Origin: Palsa-459 sp035937595
Lineage (GTDB): Bacteria > Actinomycetota > Acidimicrobiia > Acidimicrobiales > RAAP-2
Assembly: GCA_035937595.1 (NCBI GenBank)
Contig: DASZHS010000062.1
Location: 1-59,637 of the forward strand
Reading direction: 5' to 3'
DNA: 59,637 bases
Shown here: positions 50,910 through 59,637 of the stretch, one piece after another
Position numbering within the stretch: position 1 is the first letter of the stretch
Layout: each line of letters begins with the position of its first letter
Notes under the pieces: generated by a model
Database searches by the model: none
Told to the model about the DNA's origin: nothing
What the model saw: the letters and a program-made list of their open reading frames with translations, nothing else
Program-made: the position numbers and the translations under genes

Positions 50910-50981
50910 CGGTGCCCGGTCTCGAGCGAGACCCTCGGTACGATTGCGCGGGCGTCGGTCCCATCACCCAGAGGGGGCGCC

Positions 50982-52193
50982 ATGCCGAGCGGAGCCGCGG
51001 TCGCCGCGCTGCGCCGTGCGGCGGGCCGCCTCGCTGCCTCGCACCGCATCGCCGCCGCGCTCGCCGTCGGGATCGCCGTGGGCATCACCGCGGGCAGCGC
51101 CGGCGCCACACGTCTGCCTCGCACCGCGGGCTGGAGGGTGCTGGCGAGCCCCACCTCCCCGACGGCCTCGTCCGGGTTCGCGAGCGTCGCGTGCACCGGT
51201 GCGACCTTCTGCGTGGCGGTGGGCGGTGCGGCGTCCGCGACGGGGAGCCACCCCCTCATCGAGCGCTTCGACGGGACCGGGTGGACGACGCTGTCCCCCG
51301 CCAGCGGCGGGCCCGCCGACGGGTACCTCGACGGGGTCGCGTGCGTGTCGCCCCGCTGGTGCATGGCCGTGGGGCAGTCGCGGACGACGCTCGCCGAGCG
51401 CTGGAACGGCACGTCGTGGTCGGTGGTCCCGTCCGTCGCGCCGCGCAGCGGCGGCAGCGTGCTGCTCGGGATTTCGTGCCGGTCGTCACGCTGGTGCCGT
51501 GCGGTGGGCGCCTCCTACGACGCCGGTCGCCAGGATCGCACCCTGATCGAGGCCTGGGACGGGTCGCGGTGGTCGTCTGTCACGAGCCCGAATCGCACGA
51601 CCCTGTCAAACTGGCTCGAGTCCGTCTCGTGCCCGACCGTGCGCTTCTGCCAGGCGGTCGGGTTCGTCGCGGTCAACGCGAAGGCCAGCGGTGCCACCGA
51701 GCGGGACCTCGCCGTGCGTTGGGACGGGGTTCGCTGGTCGGTGGCAGCGACCCCGGACCGGCTGCGGGCGTCCAACGACCTCTTCGGCGTCGCCTGCACG
51801 TCGACGTCGTGGTGCGTGGCGGTCGGTCGCGCCCAGGTGCGCCACCGAGGGGTGCTGCGGACGCACTCCGAGCTCGAGACGTGGGACGGGACGACGTGGT
51901 CGCTCGTCACGACGCCCGCGACGGACTCGCCGATCCGCAGCTTCCTCGGCGTCACCTGCGTCACACGGCGTCGGTGCACCGTCGTCGGGACCCGCACCCA
52001 GCGCGGGCCGCCGCACACCTCGGTCCTGTCGTGGGACGGCGCGCGTTGGACCGTGGTCCCGAGCCCCGACGCGAGGGGCTCCGTCGACGACGCGCTGCTC
52101 GGCGTCGCGTGCCCGACGCCCTCGCGATGCGAGGCCGTCGGCTATGACCGCGCCGGGCACCTCGTGCGCACGCTCGCCGAGCAGGGTCCCTGA
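50982..52193 (+). CDS. Secreted Cys-repeat protein
   Basis: A 403-residue exported protein. A signal sequence (~20-42, ending GSAGA) is followed by seven repeats of ~50 residues with Cys-x5-Cys cores (VACTGATFCVAVG, VACVSPRWCMAVG and variants) and W-x-G-T/S-x-W motifs (ERWNGTSWSVVPS). Seven such repeats would suit a seven-blade beta-propeller with one disulfide per blade. GAGGGGGCGCC precedes the ATG. It is divergent from the sigma factor gene, which may control it. Same family as proteins at 1-1645 and 15145-17370. Confidence 0.8.
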   Translation: MPSGAAVAALRRAAGRLAASHRIAAALAVGIAVGITAGSAGATRLPRTAGWRVLASPTSPTASSGFASVACTGATFCVAVGGAASATGSHPLIERFDGTGWTTLSPASGGPADGYLDGVACVSPRWCMAVGQSRTTLAERWNGTSWSVVPSVAPRSGGSVLLGISCRSSRWCRAVGASYDAGRQDRTLIEAWDGSRWSSVTSPNRTTLSNWLESVSCPTVRFCQAVGFVAVNAKASGATERDLAVRWDGVRWSVAATPDRLRASNDLFGVACTSTSWCVAVGRAQVRHRGVLRTHSELETWDGTTWSLVTTPATDSPIRSFLGVTCVTRRRCTVVGTRTQRGPPHTSVLSWDGARWTVVPSPDARGSVDDALLGVACPTPSRCEAVGYDRAGHLVRTLAEQGP

Positions 52194-52350
52194 TCGCGTC
52201 GCGGAGCACGGGCGAACGGGTCTCGGTGGCGCGGCGGAACGACGAGAAGCCGACCTCGGTGAGAACGTCGTGGAGCCGCTGCTCGCCGGCCCGGGCGCCG
52301 AGGGGCGGCCGCTCGTGGACCCGGGCCGATCGCTCGGCGGGCCGGGACGA

Positions 52351-53619
52351 TCAGCCTCGTGCCTCCTGGCGCCGCGAGAGCGCCTCCACGCTGACCGCGG
52401 CGAGGAGCACGAAGCCGATCACGATGTCCTGGGTGGCGGCGTCGAGGCCGATGAGCCCCATCCCGTTGTAGATCACGGCGATCACGAGGCCGCCGAGCAG
52501 GGCGTGGACCATCTTGCCCCGGCCGCCGAAGAGACTGACGCCGCCGATCACGGCCGACGCCACGGCGAAGAGGACGAGGTTGTTGTCGATGTTGGCGGTC
52601 GCCCCTCCGAGGCGCGACGTGTAGAGGATCCCCGCGGCACCCGCCGTGAAGCCGGCCAGGGTGAAGGCCCAGAGCTTGTTCCGCCCGAGGCTCACCCCCG
52701 CGCGGCGGGCCGCCTCGGCGTTGCCGCCGATCGCGTAGACGTAGCGGCCGAACCGCGTCCGCGCGAGCACGAAGCTCCAGAGCACGAGGATGCCCATGAA
52801 GATCGGCACGGCGTAGGGGATCCCCTCGACGGGGGCGAGCACCCCGCGGTTCGAGTTGCACACGTAGAGCAGGATCGCCCCGCTGGCCGCGAGGCCCGCG
52901 ACCTTGGCGATCGAGACCGCGATCGGGACGACCTCCGACCCGCTCTGGCGGCGGCGCCGGTCGCTCAGCACGGTGACCACGGAGACGGCGACGACCGAGA
53001 CGACGACGAGGACCACGCCGGCGATCGGGGACAGGTTCCCGTTGACGAGGTCGAGCAGCGTCGAGTTCGAGATCGTGATCGACCCGGCGTCCCCGTTGAG
53101 GTACGTGATCTTGAGCAGGACGCCCGTGAGACCAAGCAGGAACGCGAGGGACACCACGAACGAGGGCAGGCGGAGCCGGATCACGATGATCCCGATCAGC
53201 ATCCCGATGACCGAGGAGGCGGCGAGGCCGATCAGGACCGCGACCCACCAGGAGAGGTTGTACGGCGACGAGCTCATGTAGGCCATCAGCGCGCCCGCGA
53301 TGCCCGCGTTGTAGCCCACCGACAGGTCGATCTCACCGAGCAGGAGGACCCAGATCTCGGCGAAGCCCAAGACGATGATGTACGAGGCCTGGGTCAGCAG
53401 GTTGGAGAGGTTCTGGTTGGAGAGGAACAGGGAGTTCTTGAACTGGAAGAAGATGACGAGGATCACGAGCCCGCCGATGACCGGGAGCACCCCGGTCTGC
53501 CCGGTCTTGACCCGCAGCCAGGACTGGTGGAAGTACGCGCGGAGCGAGGCGTCGTAGCGCCCGTTGCCCGGTTCGCCTTCGCCGGCGACCTCGGCGCCAG
53601 CCCCCGCCGGCTCGTTCAT
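52351..53619 (-). CDS. Sugar ABC transporter permease (XylH/RbsC type)
   Basis: A 422-residue permease of the BPD_transp_2 family with about ten helices; LGEIDLSVGYNAG is its conserved loop, and ARTRFGRYVYAIGGNAEAAR the EAA-like coupling segment. Length and the long loop near 205-230 fit XylH. ATG at 53619 overlaps the ATPase stop (ATGA). With the two next genes it forms a sugar importer. Confidence 0.9.
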   Translation of the reverse strand: MNEPAGAGAEVAGEGEPGNGRYDASLRAYFHQSWLRVKTGQTGVLPVIGGLVILVIFFQFKNSLFLSNQNLSNLLTQASYIIVLGFAEIWVLLLGEIDLSVGYNAGIAGALMAYMSSSPYNLSWWVAVLIGLAASSVIGMLIGIIVIRLRLPSFVVSLAFLLGLTGVLLKITYLNGDAGSITISNSTLLDLVNGNLSPIAGVVLVVVSVVAVSVVTVLSDRRRRQSGSEVVPIAVSIAKVAGLAASGAILLYVCNSNRGVLAPVEGIPYAVPIFMGILVLWSFVLARTRFGRYVYAIGGNAEAARRAGVSLGRNKLWAFTLAGFTAGAAGILYTSRLGGATANIDNNLVLFAVASAVIGGVSLFGGRGKMVHALLGGLVIAVIYNGMGLIGLDAATQDIVIGFVLLAAVSVEALSRRQEARG

Positions 53620-54353
53620 GCCGCGGCCCCGAGCACGCCCGTCGTGATGGCCTCGACGACGCCCTGACGGGTGGTCTCTGCGAGCGGTCCGCTGTGGACC
53701 AGTCGGCCGAGGTAGAGCACCGCGACGCGGTCGGCGACCTCGAACACGTCGTTCAGGTTGTGCGAGATGAGAAGGACGGCGATCCCGCGGCCGGCGAGGT
53801 TGCGGATCAGGGCGAGCACCTGGGCGGTCTGGCTGACCCCGAGCGCGGCGGTCGGCTCGTCCATGATCACGAGCTTCGCGTCGCGCATGACCGCGCGCGC
53901 CACCGCCACGGACTGGCGCTGGCCCCCCGACAGGGACTCGACCTTCTGGCGCACCGAGCGCACGGTCGTGACCGACAGGTCGGCGAGGGTCTTGCGGGCC
54001 CTCGACTCCATCTCGTTCTCATCGAGGAGCCGGTGCCGAAGGGGCTCGTGGCCGAGGAACATGTTCTGGGTGATGTCGAGGTTGTCGCAGAGCGCGAGGT
54101 CCTGGTACACCGTCGCGATCCCGAGCGCGTCGGCGTCTCGAGGGGTGCGGATCGTGACGTGCTCGTCCTCCCAGGAGATCTCTCCCGACGACGGGCTCCA
54201 GGCGCCGGCGACGGTCTTGATCAGCGTGGACTTGCCCGCACCGTTGTCACCGACGAGCGCGGTGACCTGGCCCGCGGGGACGTCGAGGTCCACGTCGCGG
54301 AGTGCCTGGACGGCGCCGAAGCTCTTCGAGATGCCGCGCAGGCGCAGCAGCAT
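53616..54353 (-). CDS. Sugar ABC transporter ATP-binding protein (single domain)
   Basis: A 245-residue ATPase with Walker A GDNGAGKST, signature LSGGQRQSVAVARA and Walker B VIMDEPTAALG, then switch His in LISHNLNDVF. Unlike XylG or RbsA (two fused ATPase domains) only one domain is present, as in FrcA. Two copies probably work with the permease. Follows the substrate-binding protein gene after a long stem-loop. Confidence 0.9.
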   Translation of the reverse strand: MLLRLRGISKSFGAVQALRDVDLDVPAGQVTALVGDNGAGKSTLIKTVAGAWSPSSGEISWEDEHVTIRTPRDADALGIATVYQDLALCDNLDITQNMFLGHEPLRHRLLDENEMESRARKTLADLSVTTVRSVRQKVESLSGGQRQSVAVARAVMRDAKLVIMDEPTAALGVSQTAQVLALIRNLAGRGIAVLLISHNLNDVFEVADRVAVLYLGRLVHSGPLAETTRQGVVEAITTGVLGAAA

Positions 54354-54377
54354 CGATCCCCTCCCTCTGGACGCGGC

Positions 54378-54425
54378 CGGACGCCGCCCCCGTGCCCGAT
54401 GCCACGGGCCGTGGGACGGCGTCCG
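54378..54425 (-). terminator. Stem-loop between binding protein and ATPase genes
   Basis: CGGACGCCG and CGGCGTCCG form a 9-bp outer stem, and CCCGTG/CACGGG a 6-bp inner one. It lies in the 90-base gap after the binding-protein stop. Such structures in ABC operons often protect the upstream message and reduce transcription of the transporter genes. Confidence 0.55.
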
Positions 54426-54443
54426 AACGTGCGCCGGCGAAAC

Positions 54444-55631
54444 CTAGTGGATGCCGTAGACCCTGCAGCGCGCCGCGTACGCGTGCGTGCAGAGCTGCTT
54501 GGCGGTGACGAAGTGGTCCTTGATGATCGTGGACTCGAGCAGCTGTGGCGTCACCCACTCGGGGGTCATGAGCACGGACTTCACCTTCACGTGCGTCTTC
54601 GTGTCCATGACCGTGCCGTTCGTGAGTCCGGCCGGCGGCGTCTTGCCCGCGCGCAGGTAGAGCGCGAGCGCGGCCGCGCCCTGGGCCTCGAGGAAGATCG
54701 GCTTATAGACGGTGCCGCACTGGTAGTTCGTGATCATGTTCTGCAGACCCGTCAGCGTGGCGTCCTGCCCGGTCACCGGGAAGGTGTTGGGCTTGATGTG
54801 GAGGGTCTTCAGGTACGTGATGATCGGCGCGGCGTTCTCGTCGTTCGGGCTCAGGAGCGAGTTCGACTGGCGGTGCGCCGTGTAGGCCTGCTGGAACTCC
54901 GTGAGGGCGACGCTGGGCGTCCAGGTGCCCGCGGGCGCGGACTCCTTCACCCACTTGTGCGACGCGAACAGCGGGTTCAGCACGGCGTTGTAGCCCTGCG
55001 AGAACAGCGTGGCGTTGTTGTCCGTCGCCGCGCCGGCCATGACGATCGCCTTCGGGTGTGCGACCTTCCACGACGCCGTGCAGCTCACGAGGCCCCGGCC
55101 GAGCAGCGTGCCCACGAAGACGTTGTCGAAGCTCACGTAGTAGGCGCGTGAGCCACCGAGCGTGAGACGGTCGTAGTCGATGACCTTCACGCCAGCGTTC
55201 TTCGCCATGTTCTCGATCGTGACCCCGGTCGGGGCGTCGAGCGGGTCCACGATGATGACCTTGTCGCCCGCGGCGATCATCGCCTGAGCGTCGCTGATCT
55301 GGGTCTGGTCGCTCCCGAGCGCGTTCTGGATCTTGATGTCGGCGTTCGGGAGTCCGGCGACGATGAAGGCTCGGTGGATGTCCGGTGCGTCGAACTCTAC
55401 GTAGCGCGTCGAGGACACCTCGTCGGGCAGGATGACGCCGATCGCCCCGGAGCCCGCGTGCGTGATCGGGATCAGCTGCTTCATCGCGGAGAAGTTGCTC
55501 GTGAAGGACTTCACCGTGATGCCGGCGTGCGGCAGCGTTGCGGCCCCGCTCGCCGAGATCGTCCCGAACATCGCCGCGACGAGCCCAAGCGCCGCAACCG
55601 CGGTCACGACGCGCTGTCTGTTAACTCTCAT
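54444..55631 (-). CDS. Sugar ABC transporter substrate-binding protein
   Basis: A 395-residue periplasmic-type binding protein of the LacI-like/XylF group. A signal peptide ends near ISASGA-A. The mature part has IGVILPDEVSSTRYVEFDAPDIH, VIIVDPLDAP and VIDYDRLTLGG, close to XylF. It probably binds xylose or a related sugar. GAGGGGAACAA before the ATG is a good ribosome site. It is the first gene of the transporter operon; the gap before ribF must carry its promoter. Confidence 0.9.
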   Translation of the reverse strand: MRVNRQRVVTAVAALGLVAAMFGTISASGAATLPHAGITVKSFTSNFSAMKQLIPITHAGSGAIGVILPDEVSSTRYVEFDAPDIHRAFIVAGLPNADIKIQNALGSDQTQISDAQAMIAAGDKVIIVDPLDAPTGVTIENMAKNAGVKVIDYDRLTLGGSRAYYVSFDNVFVGTLLGRGLVSCTASWKVAHPKAIVMAGAATDNNATLFSQGYNAVLNPLFASHKWVKESAPAGTWTPSVALTEFQQAYTAHRQSNSLLSPNDENAAPIITYLKTLHIKPNTFPVTGQDATLTGLQNMITNYQCGTVYKPIFLEAQGAAALALYLRAGKTPPAGLTNGTVMDTKTHVKVKSVLMTPEWVTPQLLESTIIKDHFVTAKQLCTHAYAARCRVYGIH

Positions 55632-55779
55632 TTGTTCCCCTCGGTTCGTGGTATGGACGTTGGCGAAGTTAGCCCTGCGCCGATTCGGCGGTCAATCGAG
55701 GCAGCCGCTGAGGGGAATGCTCTTCACTCGCGACGCAATGCCGCGCACCGTTGCACTGTGCGCCCGGGTGACGCCGGGG

Positions 55780-56709
55780 TCAGCGCCGGAGGATCGAGAT
55801 CGACGCGTCGACGTCCCGGGCGATCTGGGCCACGAGGTCGTCCACCGAGTCGAACCTCTGCTCGCCGCGGAGCCGCTCGACGAAGGCGAGCCGACCCCGC
55901 TCGCCGTAGAGGTCGGCGTCGAAGTCGCACAGGTACGCCTCGACGAGGAGCTCGGCGTCCTCGTAGAACGTCGGGCGGGTCCCGACGGAGATCGCCGCGG
56001 TGTGCCGCTCCCCCGTCGGCCTCGTCCAGGTGCCCGCGTAGATGCCCGCGGCGGGGCGCACGAGCCCCTGGTCGACCTCGAGGTTGGCGGTCGGGAACCC
56101 GAGGGCGCGGCCACGGCCGTCGCCTCGCACGACCGTGCCCTCGAGCTCGTGGGGACGCCCGAGGAGGGCGGCGGCCCCCCCCACGTCGCCCGCGCCGAGC
56201 AGCGCGCGGATCCGCGACGAGGAGATCGGCTCGCCGAAGGCGGCGTCGAGCGACACGGGCTCGACCTCGAACCCGCCCATGCCCGCCATCGCGCCCAGCA
56301 GCGCGACGTCGCCGGCACGGTCGTGCCCGAAGCGGAAGTTCTCGCCGACCACGACGAGCTCGGCGCGCAGCTCGCCCACGAGCACGCGCTCGACGAACCC
56401 CGCCGGCGACTCGGTGGCGACGTCGTCGTCGAAGCCCACCACGACGCAGCGGTCGATCCCGAGCTCGGCCAGCAGGTCGAGCCGACGGGCCACCGACGTC
56501 AGCAGCGCGGGGGCGCGCTCGGGGGCGACCACCGAGGCCGGGTGCGGGTCGAAGGTGACGACGGCGGTCGGCAGCCCGCGCGAGGCCGCGGTCTCGCGCA
56601 GCTGCGCGAGGACGTGCCGGTGGCCCAGGTGCACGCCGTCGTACACGCCGATGGTCACCGCGCTGCGCGGCGCGTCGGCGGGGTACGCGTCCTCCGCGAA
56701 GACCTCCAT
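55780..56709 (-). CDS. ribF: Bifunctional riboflavin kinase / FAD synthetase
   Basis: A 309-residue RibF. The nucleotidyltransferase half has GVYDGVHLGHRHVL and VVTFDPHPASV, then FRFGHDRAGD; the kinase half begins near ISSSRIRALL and has ALGFPTANLEVDQGL. It makes FMN and FAD. It follows truB after 12 bases. The next gene downstream in most actinobacteria is rpsO, but here a 7.5-kb block lies between. Confidence 0.95.
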   Translation of the reverse strand: MEVFAEDAYPADAPRSAVTIGVYDGVHLGHRHVLAQLRETAASRGLPTAVVTFDPHPASVVAPERAPALLTSVARRLDLLAELGIDRCVVVGFDDDVATESPAGFVERVLVGELRAELVVVGENFRFGHDRAGDVALLGAMAGMGGFEVEPVSLDAAFGEPISSSRIRALLGAGDVGGAAALLGRPHELEGTVVRGDGRGRALGFPTANLEVDQGLVRPAAGIYAGTWTRPTGERHTAAISVGTRPTFYEDAELLVEAYLCDFDADLYGERGRLAFVERLRGEQRFDSVDDLVAQIARDVDASISILRR

Positions 56710-56721
56710 GGCGAGCCGAAC

Positions 56722-57630
56722 CTAGCCGTCGGCCCTCGCGCCCCCCGGGTGCATGACGACCTCGGGGCGGAGCACCCCGTCGGCGTCGCGCGCGGCCACG
56801 CCGACGAGCGAGCCGTCCTCGGCGCACACGGCGACCTCGCCCGCGTCCCCCGGCCGCGCGCCGGTCACCACACGCCGGCCGTGCACGAGGCTCGCGGCGT
56901 CGTCGTCGCCGACGGTGACCACACCCAGATGCGCCACCATCGCGCGCGCAGGGAGCAGCGCCGCGCGCGCGGCGGCTCGGTCCGCGCAGAACGCCTCGAG
57001 GCTCGTCGCGTCGTCGAGGGAGAACGCACCGACGCGCGTCCGGCGCAGCGTGGCGAGGTGCGCACCGCCGTGGAGCGCGCGTCCGAGGTCGTCGACGAGC
57101 GAGCGGACGTAGGTGCCCGACGAGCACGTGACCTGGAACCGATAGCGCCCCCGTCCCTCGGGCGTCACGATGAACGACGCCACGTGCACGCGACGCGGTT
57201 CGCGCGCGACCTCCACCCCCGCGCGGGCGAGCTCGTGGAGGCGCCGCCCGCCGACGTGGAGGGCCGAGACCATCGGGGGGACCTGGGCGAGGTCGCCCGT
57301 GAGCGCGGCGGCGGCCGCGGCGACGTCGGCGTCGGTCACGGCTGCCATGTCGAAGGTGCCCGTCACCTCGCCAGTCGCGTCGAGCGTCGTCGTCGTCGTC
57401 CCCAGCTCGAGCTCGCCGTCGTAGTCCTTGTCGGTCCCCTGGAGGAAGCGCAGGAGCCGTGTAGCGCGCCCGACGCCGACGAGCAGCACGCCCGTCGCGG
57501 GCGGGTCGAGGGTGCCGGCGTGGCCGACGCGACGCTCGCCGAGGGCGCGGCGCACGGCGGCCACGACGTCGTGGCTCGTCATCCCGGCGGGCTTGTCCAG
57601 CACGGCGAGCCCCAGGGGCTCGTCGCTCAC
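56722..57630 (-). CDS. truB: tRNA pseudouridine(55) synthase
   Basis: A 302-residue TruB. Motifs: LDKPAGMTSHDVV, GHAGTLDPPATGVL (catalytic Asp in TLDP; the usual Leu after it is Pro here), KDYDGELELG and SSGTYVRSLVDDLG. A C-terminal PUA-like domain follows. It makes pseudouridine 55 in the T arm. GTG at 57630 overlaps the rbfA stop (GTGA). Confidence 0.95.
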   Translation of the reverse strand: MSDEPLGLAVLDKPAGMTSHDVVAAVRRALGERRVGHAGTLDPPATGVLLVGVGRATRLLRFLQGTDKDYDGELELGTTTTTLDATGEVTGTFDMAAVTDADVAAAAAALTGDLAQVPPMVSALHVGGRRLHELARAGVEVAREPRRVHVASFIVTPEGRGRYRFQVTCSSGTYVRSLVDDLGRALHGGAHLATLRRTRVGAFSLDDATSLEAFCADRAAARAALLPARAMVAHLGVVTVGDDDAASLVHGRRVVTGARPGDAGEVAVCAEDGSLVGVAARDADGVLRPEVVMHPGGARADG

Positions 57631-57998
57631 GGCTCCGGCGGTGCGAGCCGGCGCAGGGCCTCGTCGACCATCGTGCCGTGGACGACCGCGGGGTCGACCG
57701 CGAAGGAGAGCTTGGGGGTCCGCTTCAGGCGGACCTGGCCCGCGACCTCGGCCTGGAGGCGGCCGCGGTGCTCCTCGAGCGCCGCGCCGGCGGTCTCGCT
57801 CAGCGACGCGAGGTACACGACGGCGCTGCGCAGGTCGCTCGTGCACTCGACGCCGGTCACCGTGAGCAGCCCGACCTCGTCGTCGGTGTCGCTCAGCCGC
57901 TCGAGGGCGTCGGCGACCACCTCGCGCAGCACCTCGTTGACCCTCGCGATCCGCGGGTACCCGTGCGCGCCACCTCGCCGCGCTGGTGGTGGTGCCAC
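57627..57998 (-). CDS. rbfA: 30S ribosome-binding factor
   Basis: A 123-residue RbfA with the KH-like fold pattern: RIARVNEVLREVVADALERL, GLLTVTGVECTSDLRSAVVY and a late basic strand (VRLKRTPKLSF). It helps 16S rRNA 5'-end maturation, especially in cold. It begins with GTG at the stop of infB. Confidence 0.92.
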   Translation of the reverse strand: MAPPPARRGGAHGYPRIARVNEVLREVVADALERLSDTDDEVGLLTVTGVECTSDLRSAVVYLASLSETAGAALEEHRGRLQAEVAGQVRLKRTPKLSFAVDPAVVHGTMVDEALRRLAPPEP

Positions 57999-59637
57999 CT
58001 AGGCGACCCTCGGGATCTCTCGCTCCTCGAACGTCTCGATCACGTCGCCCTCCTTCAGGTCCTGGAAGTCCGACAGCCCGATGCCGCACTCGAAGCCGGC
58101 CGCGACCTCGCGCACGTCATCTTTGAACCGCCGCAGCGAGGTGATCGTCCCCTTCCAGATGATGGCCCCGTCGCGCAGGAACCGCACCTTGGCGCCCCGG
58201 GTGATGACGCCCTCCCGCACGAAGCAGCCCGCGACCCGGCCGACCCTCGGCACGCTGAAGATCTCGCGGACCTCCGCCTCGCCGGTGACGACCTCTTCGA
58301 ACTCGGGCGCGAGCAGTCCCAGCATGGCGGCCTGGACGTCCTCGATCAGCTTGTAGATGATCTCGTAGGTCCGGATCTCGACGTCCTGGTCCTCGGCCAT
58401 CTCCCGGCTGCGTCGATCGGGCCGGACGTTGAACCCGATGATCGTCGCGTTGGAGGCCTTGGCGAGCTGGACGTCGTTCTCGGTGATCCCGCCGACGCCC
58501 CGGTGCACGAAGGCGAGCTTCACGTCGTCGCGCTCGAGCTTGCGCAGGCTCTCGGTGCACGCCTCCAGAGAGCCCTGCACGTCGGCTTTGAGCACGAGGT
58601 TGAGCGTCGCGGTCTCCCCGCGCTGGAGCTGCTCGAAGAGGTCCTCCAGGCGCGCGCCCCCCGTGGCGACGATGGGCTGATGCCCGGTCAGCCGGACGCG
58701 CTGGGCGCGGGCGTCCGCGAGCGTGCGCGCGTGCCCGAGGTCGCGCGCGACGCGCATCTCGTCGCCGGCCTGCGGGGCCTCGGAGAACCCCAGCAGCTGG
58801 ACTGGCGTCGACGGGCCGACGATCTTCACGGCGTCACCCAGGTCGTTGACGAGCGCCTTCACCTTCCCCCACGCCGCGCCGGCGACGACGGGGTCGCCCA
58901 CCTCCAAGAGCCCCTCTTGGACGAGCACCGTGGCGACGGGACCGCGGCCGACCTCGAGGTTCGCCTCGAGCACCGTGCCCGTCGCCCGGCCGGTCGGCCG
59001 TGCCACCAGCTCTTCGACCTCGGCGACGACGACGATCTGCTCGAGCAGGTCGTCGATGCCGGTGCCCTGGAGGGCGGAGATCTCGACGACGACCGTGTCG
59101 CCGCCCCACTTCTCCGGGACGAGGCCCTGCTGGAAGAGCTGCTCGAGCACACGGTCGGGGTTGGCGTCTTCGCGGTCCATCTTGTTGATCGCGACGATGA
59201 TCGGGACCTCGGCGGCCTTCGCGTGGTTGATGGCCTCGACGGTCTGGGGCATGACCCCGTCGTCGGCGGCCACGACGAGCACCACGATGTCGGTGACGTC
59301 GGCGCCGCGGGCGCGCATGGACGTGAACGCCTCGTGGCCCGGCGTGTCGATGAACGCGATCGGGTGGCCGTGCCACTCCACGCGGTAGGCACCGATGTGC
59401 TGGGTGATGCCCCCCGCCTCGCTCGCCACCACGTTGGACGAGCGGATGCGGTCGAGGAGCAGCGTCTTGCCGTGGTCGACGTGGCCCATGATCGTGACCA
59501 CCGGCGGACGAGGCGTCGCCTCGATCGCCTCGAGCTCCTCGTCCTCTTCGAAGTACCGAGCGAGCAGCTCGGCCTCCTGCTCCTCGCCGGGGTCGACGAG
59601 GCGCACCGTCGCGCCGAGCTCGGCGGCGAACAGCTCG
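57999..59637 (-). CDS. infB: Translation initiation factor IF-2 (5' end cut by window)
   Basis: The last ~546 residues of IF-2. The G domain has G1 GHVDHGKT, G3 DTPGHEAF and G4 NKMD; domains II, III and C-terminal parts follow to the end IETFEEREIPRVA. The frame is open to the window edge, so the N-terminal variable region lies outside; an ATG-like start within the window is not used. It brings initiator tRNA to the ribosome. rbfA follows at once. Confidence 0.95.
   Translation of the reverse strand, partial: ELFAAELGATVRLVDPGEEQEAELLARYFEEDEELEAIEATPRPPVVTIMGHVDHGKTLLLDRIRSSNVVASEAGGITQHIGAYRVEWHGHPIAFIDTPGHEAFTSMRARGADVTDIVVLVVAADDGVMPQTVEAINHAKAAEVPIIVAINKMDREDANPDRVLEQLFQQGLVPEKWGGDTVVVEISALQGTGIDDLLEQIVVVAEVEELVARPTGRATGTVLEANLEVGRGPVATVLVQEGLLEVGDPVVAGAAWGKVKALVNDLGDAVKIVGPSTPVQLLGFSEAPQAGDEMRVARDLGHARTLADARAQRVRLTGHQPIVATGGARLEDLFEQLQRGETATLNLVLKADVQGSLEACTESLRKLERDDVKLAFVHRGVGGITENDVQLAKASNATIIGFNVRPDRRSREMAEDQDVEIRTYEIIYKLIEDVQAAMLGLLAPEFEEVVTGEAEVREIFSVPRVGRVAGCFVREGVITRGAKVRFLRDGAIIWKGTITSLRRFKDDVREVAAGFECGIGLSDFQDLKEGDVIETFEEREIPRVA

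Noticed and set aside
52194..52350. Possible terminator between the Cys-repeat gene and the ABC permease
   Set aside because: Only short G+C-rich partial inverted repeats are seen; no stem is clear enough to call.

Overview
This is a high-GC chromosomal window of an actinobacterium. Gene order supports this: infB-rbfA-truB-ribF, rpsO-pnp-M16 peptidase-dapB, dapA-rnj-ftsK, miaB-miaA-dapF-hflX and lexA/LysM gene/nrdR are classic actinobacterial neighbourhoods. Secreted proteins built of Cys-x5-Cys repeats and a complete succinylase DAP pathway make a deep-branching lineage such as Acidimicrobiia my best guess, but that is inference. Starts are often GTG, and neighbouring genes very often overlap by ATGA or GTGA.

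Region 1-3.5 kb looks like the end of an integrated element: a secreted Cys-repeat protein cut by the window edge, an excisionase-like gene and a tyrosine recombinase, ending at a tRNA-Val. Region 3.6-9 kb is mixed accessory DNA: a DUF4190 membrane protein, a DinB/DUF664 protein, a ricin-type lectin, an APC permease, tRNA-Cys, a small membrane protein and an L,D-transpeptidase.

Region 9-15.1 kb is an SOS island. lexA has two LexA boxes in its promoter. A second promoter with two boxes drives a probable operon of a LysM (ChiZ/Rv2719c-like) gene, nrdR, a PIG-L deacetylase and dinB. Between these two promoters sits a MoxR-type AAA ATPase with a von Willebrand A protein that also carries an HExxH motif; this pair is the most intriguing unit here. 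Next to lexA lies a 741-residue secreted fusion of seven Cys repeats, a fibronectin III domain and a beta-lactamase-like serine hydrolase.

Region 17.4-41.5 kb holds housekeeping genes, mostly on the minus strand: dapE, dapD, dapC, hflX, dapF, miaA, miaB, two tandem multi-membrane-span paralogues, an RhtA-like exporter with thrB, a D-Ala-D-Ala carboxypeptidase, ftsK, a siderophore-interacting protein, rnj, dapA, a di-iron ferritin-like protein with two TetR regulators, and dapB. All six dap genes from dihydrodipicolinate synthase to meso-DAP are present.

Region 41.5-59.6 kb continues with a YfhO-like membrane protein, an M16 peptidase, pnp, rpsO, a block of accessory genes (lipoprotein, STAS-like protein, ECF sigma factor with SnoaL domain, another Cys-repeat secreted protein, a sugar ABC transporter), then ribF, truB, rbfA and the 5'-truncated infB. 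All calls come from reading translations and motifs; no database search or computed statistics were available.
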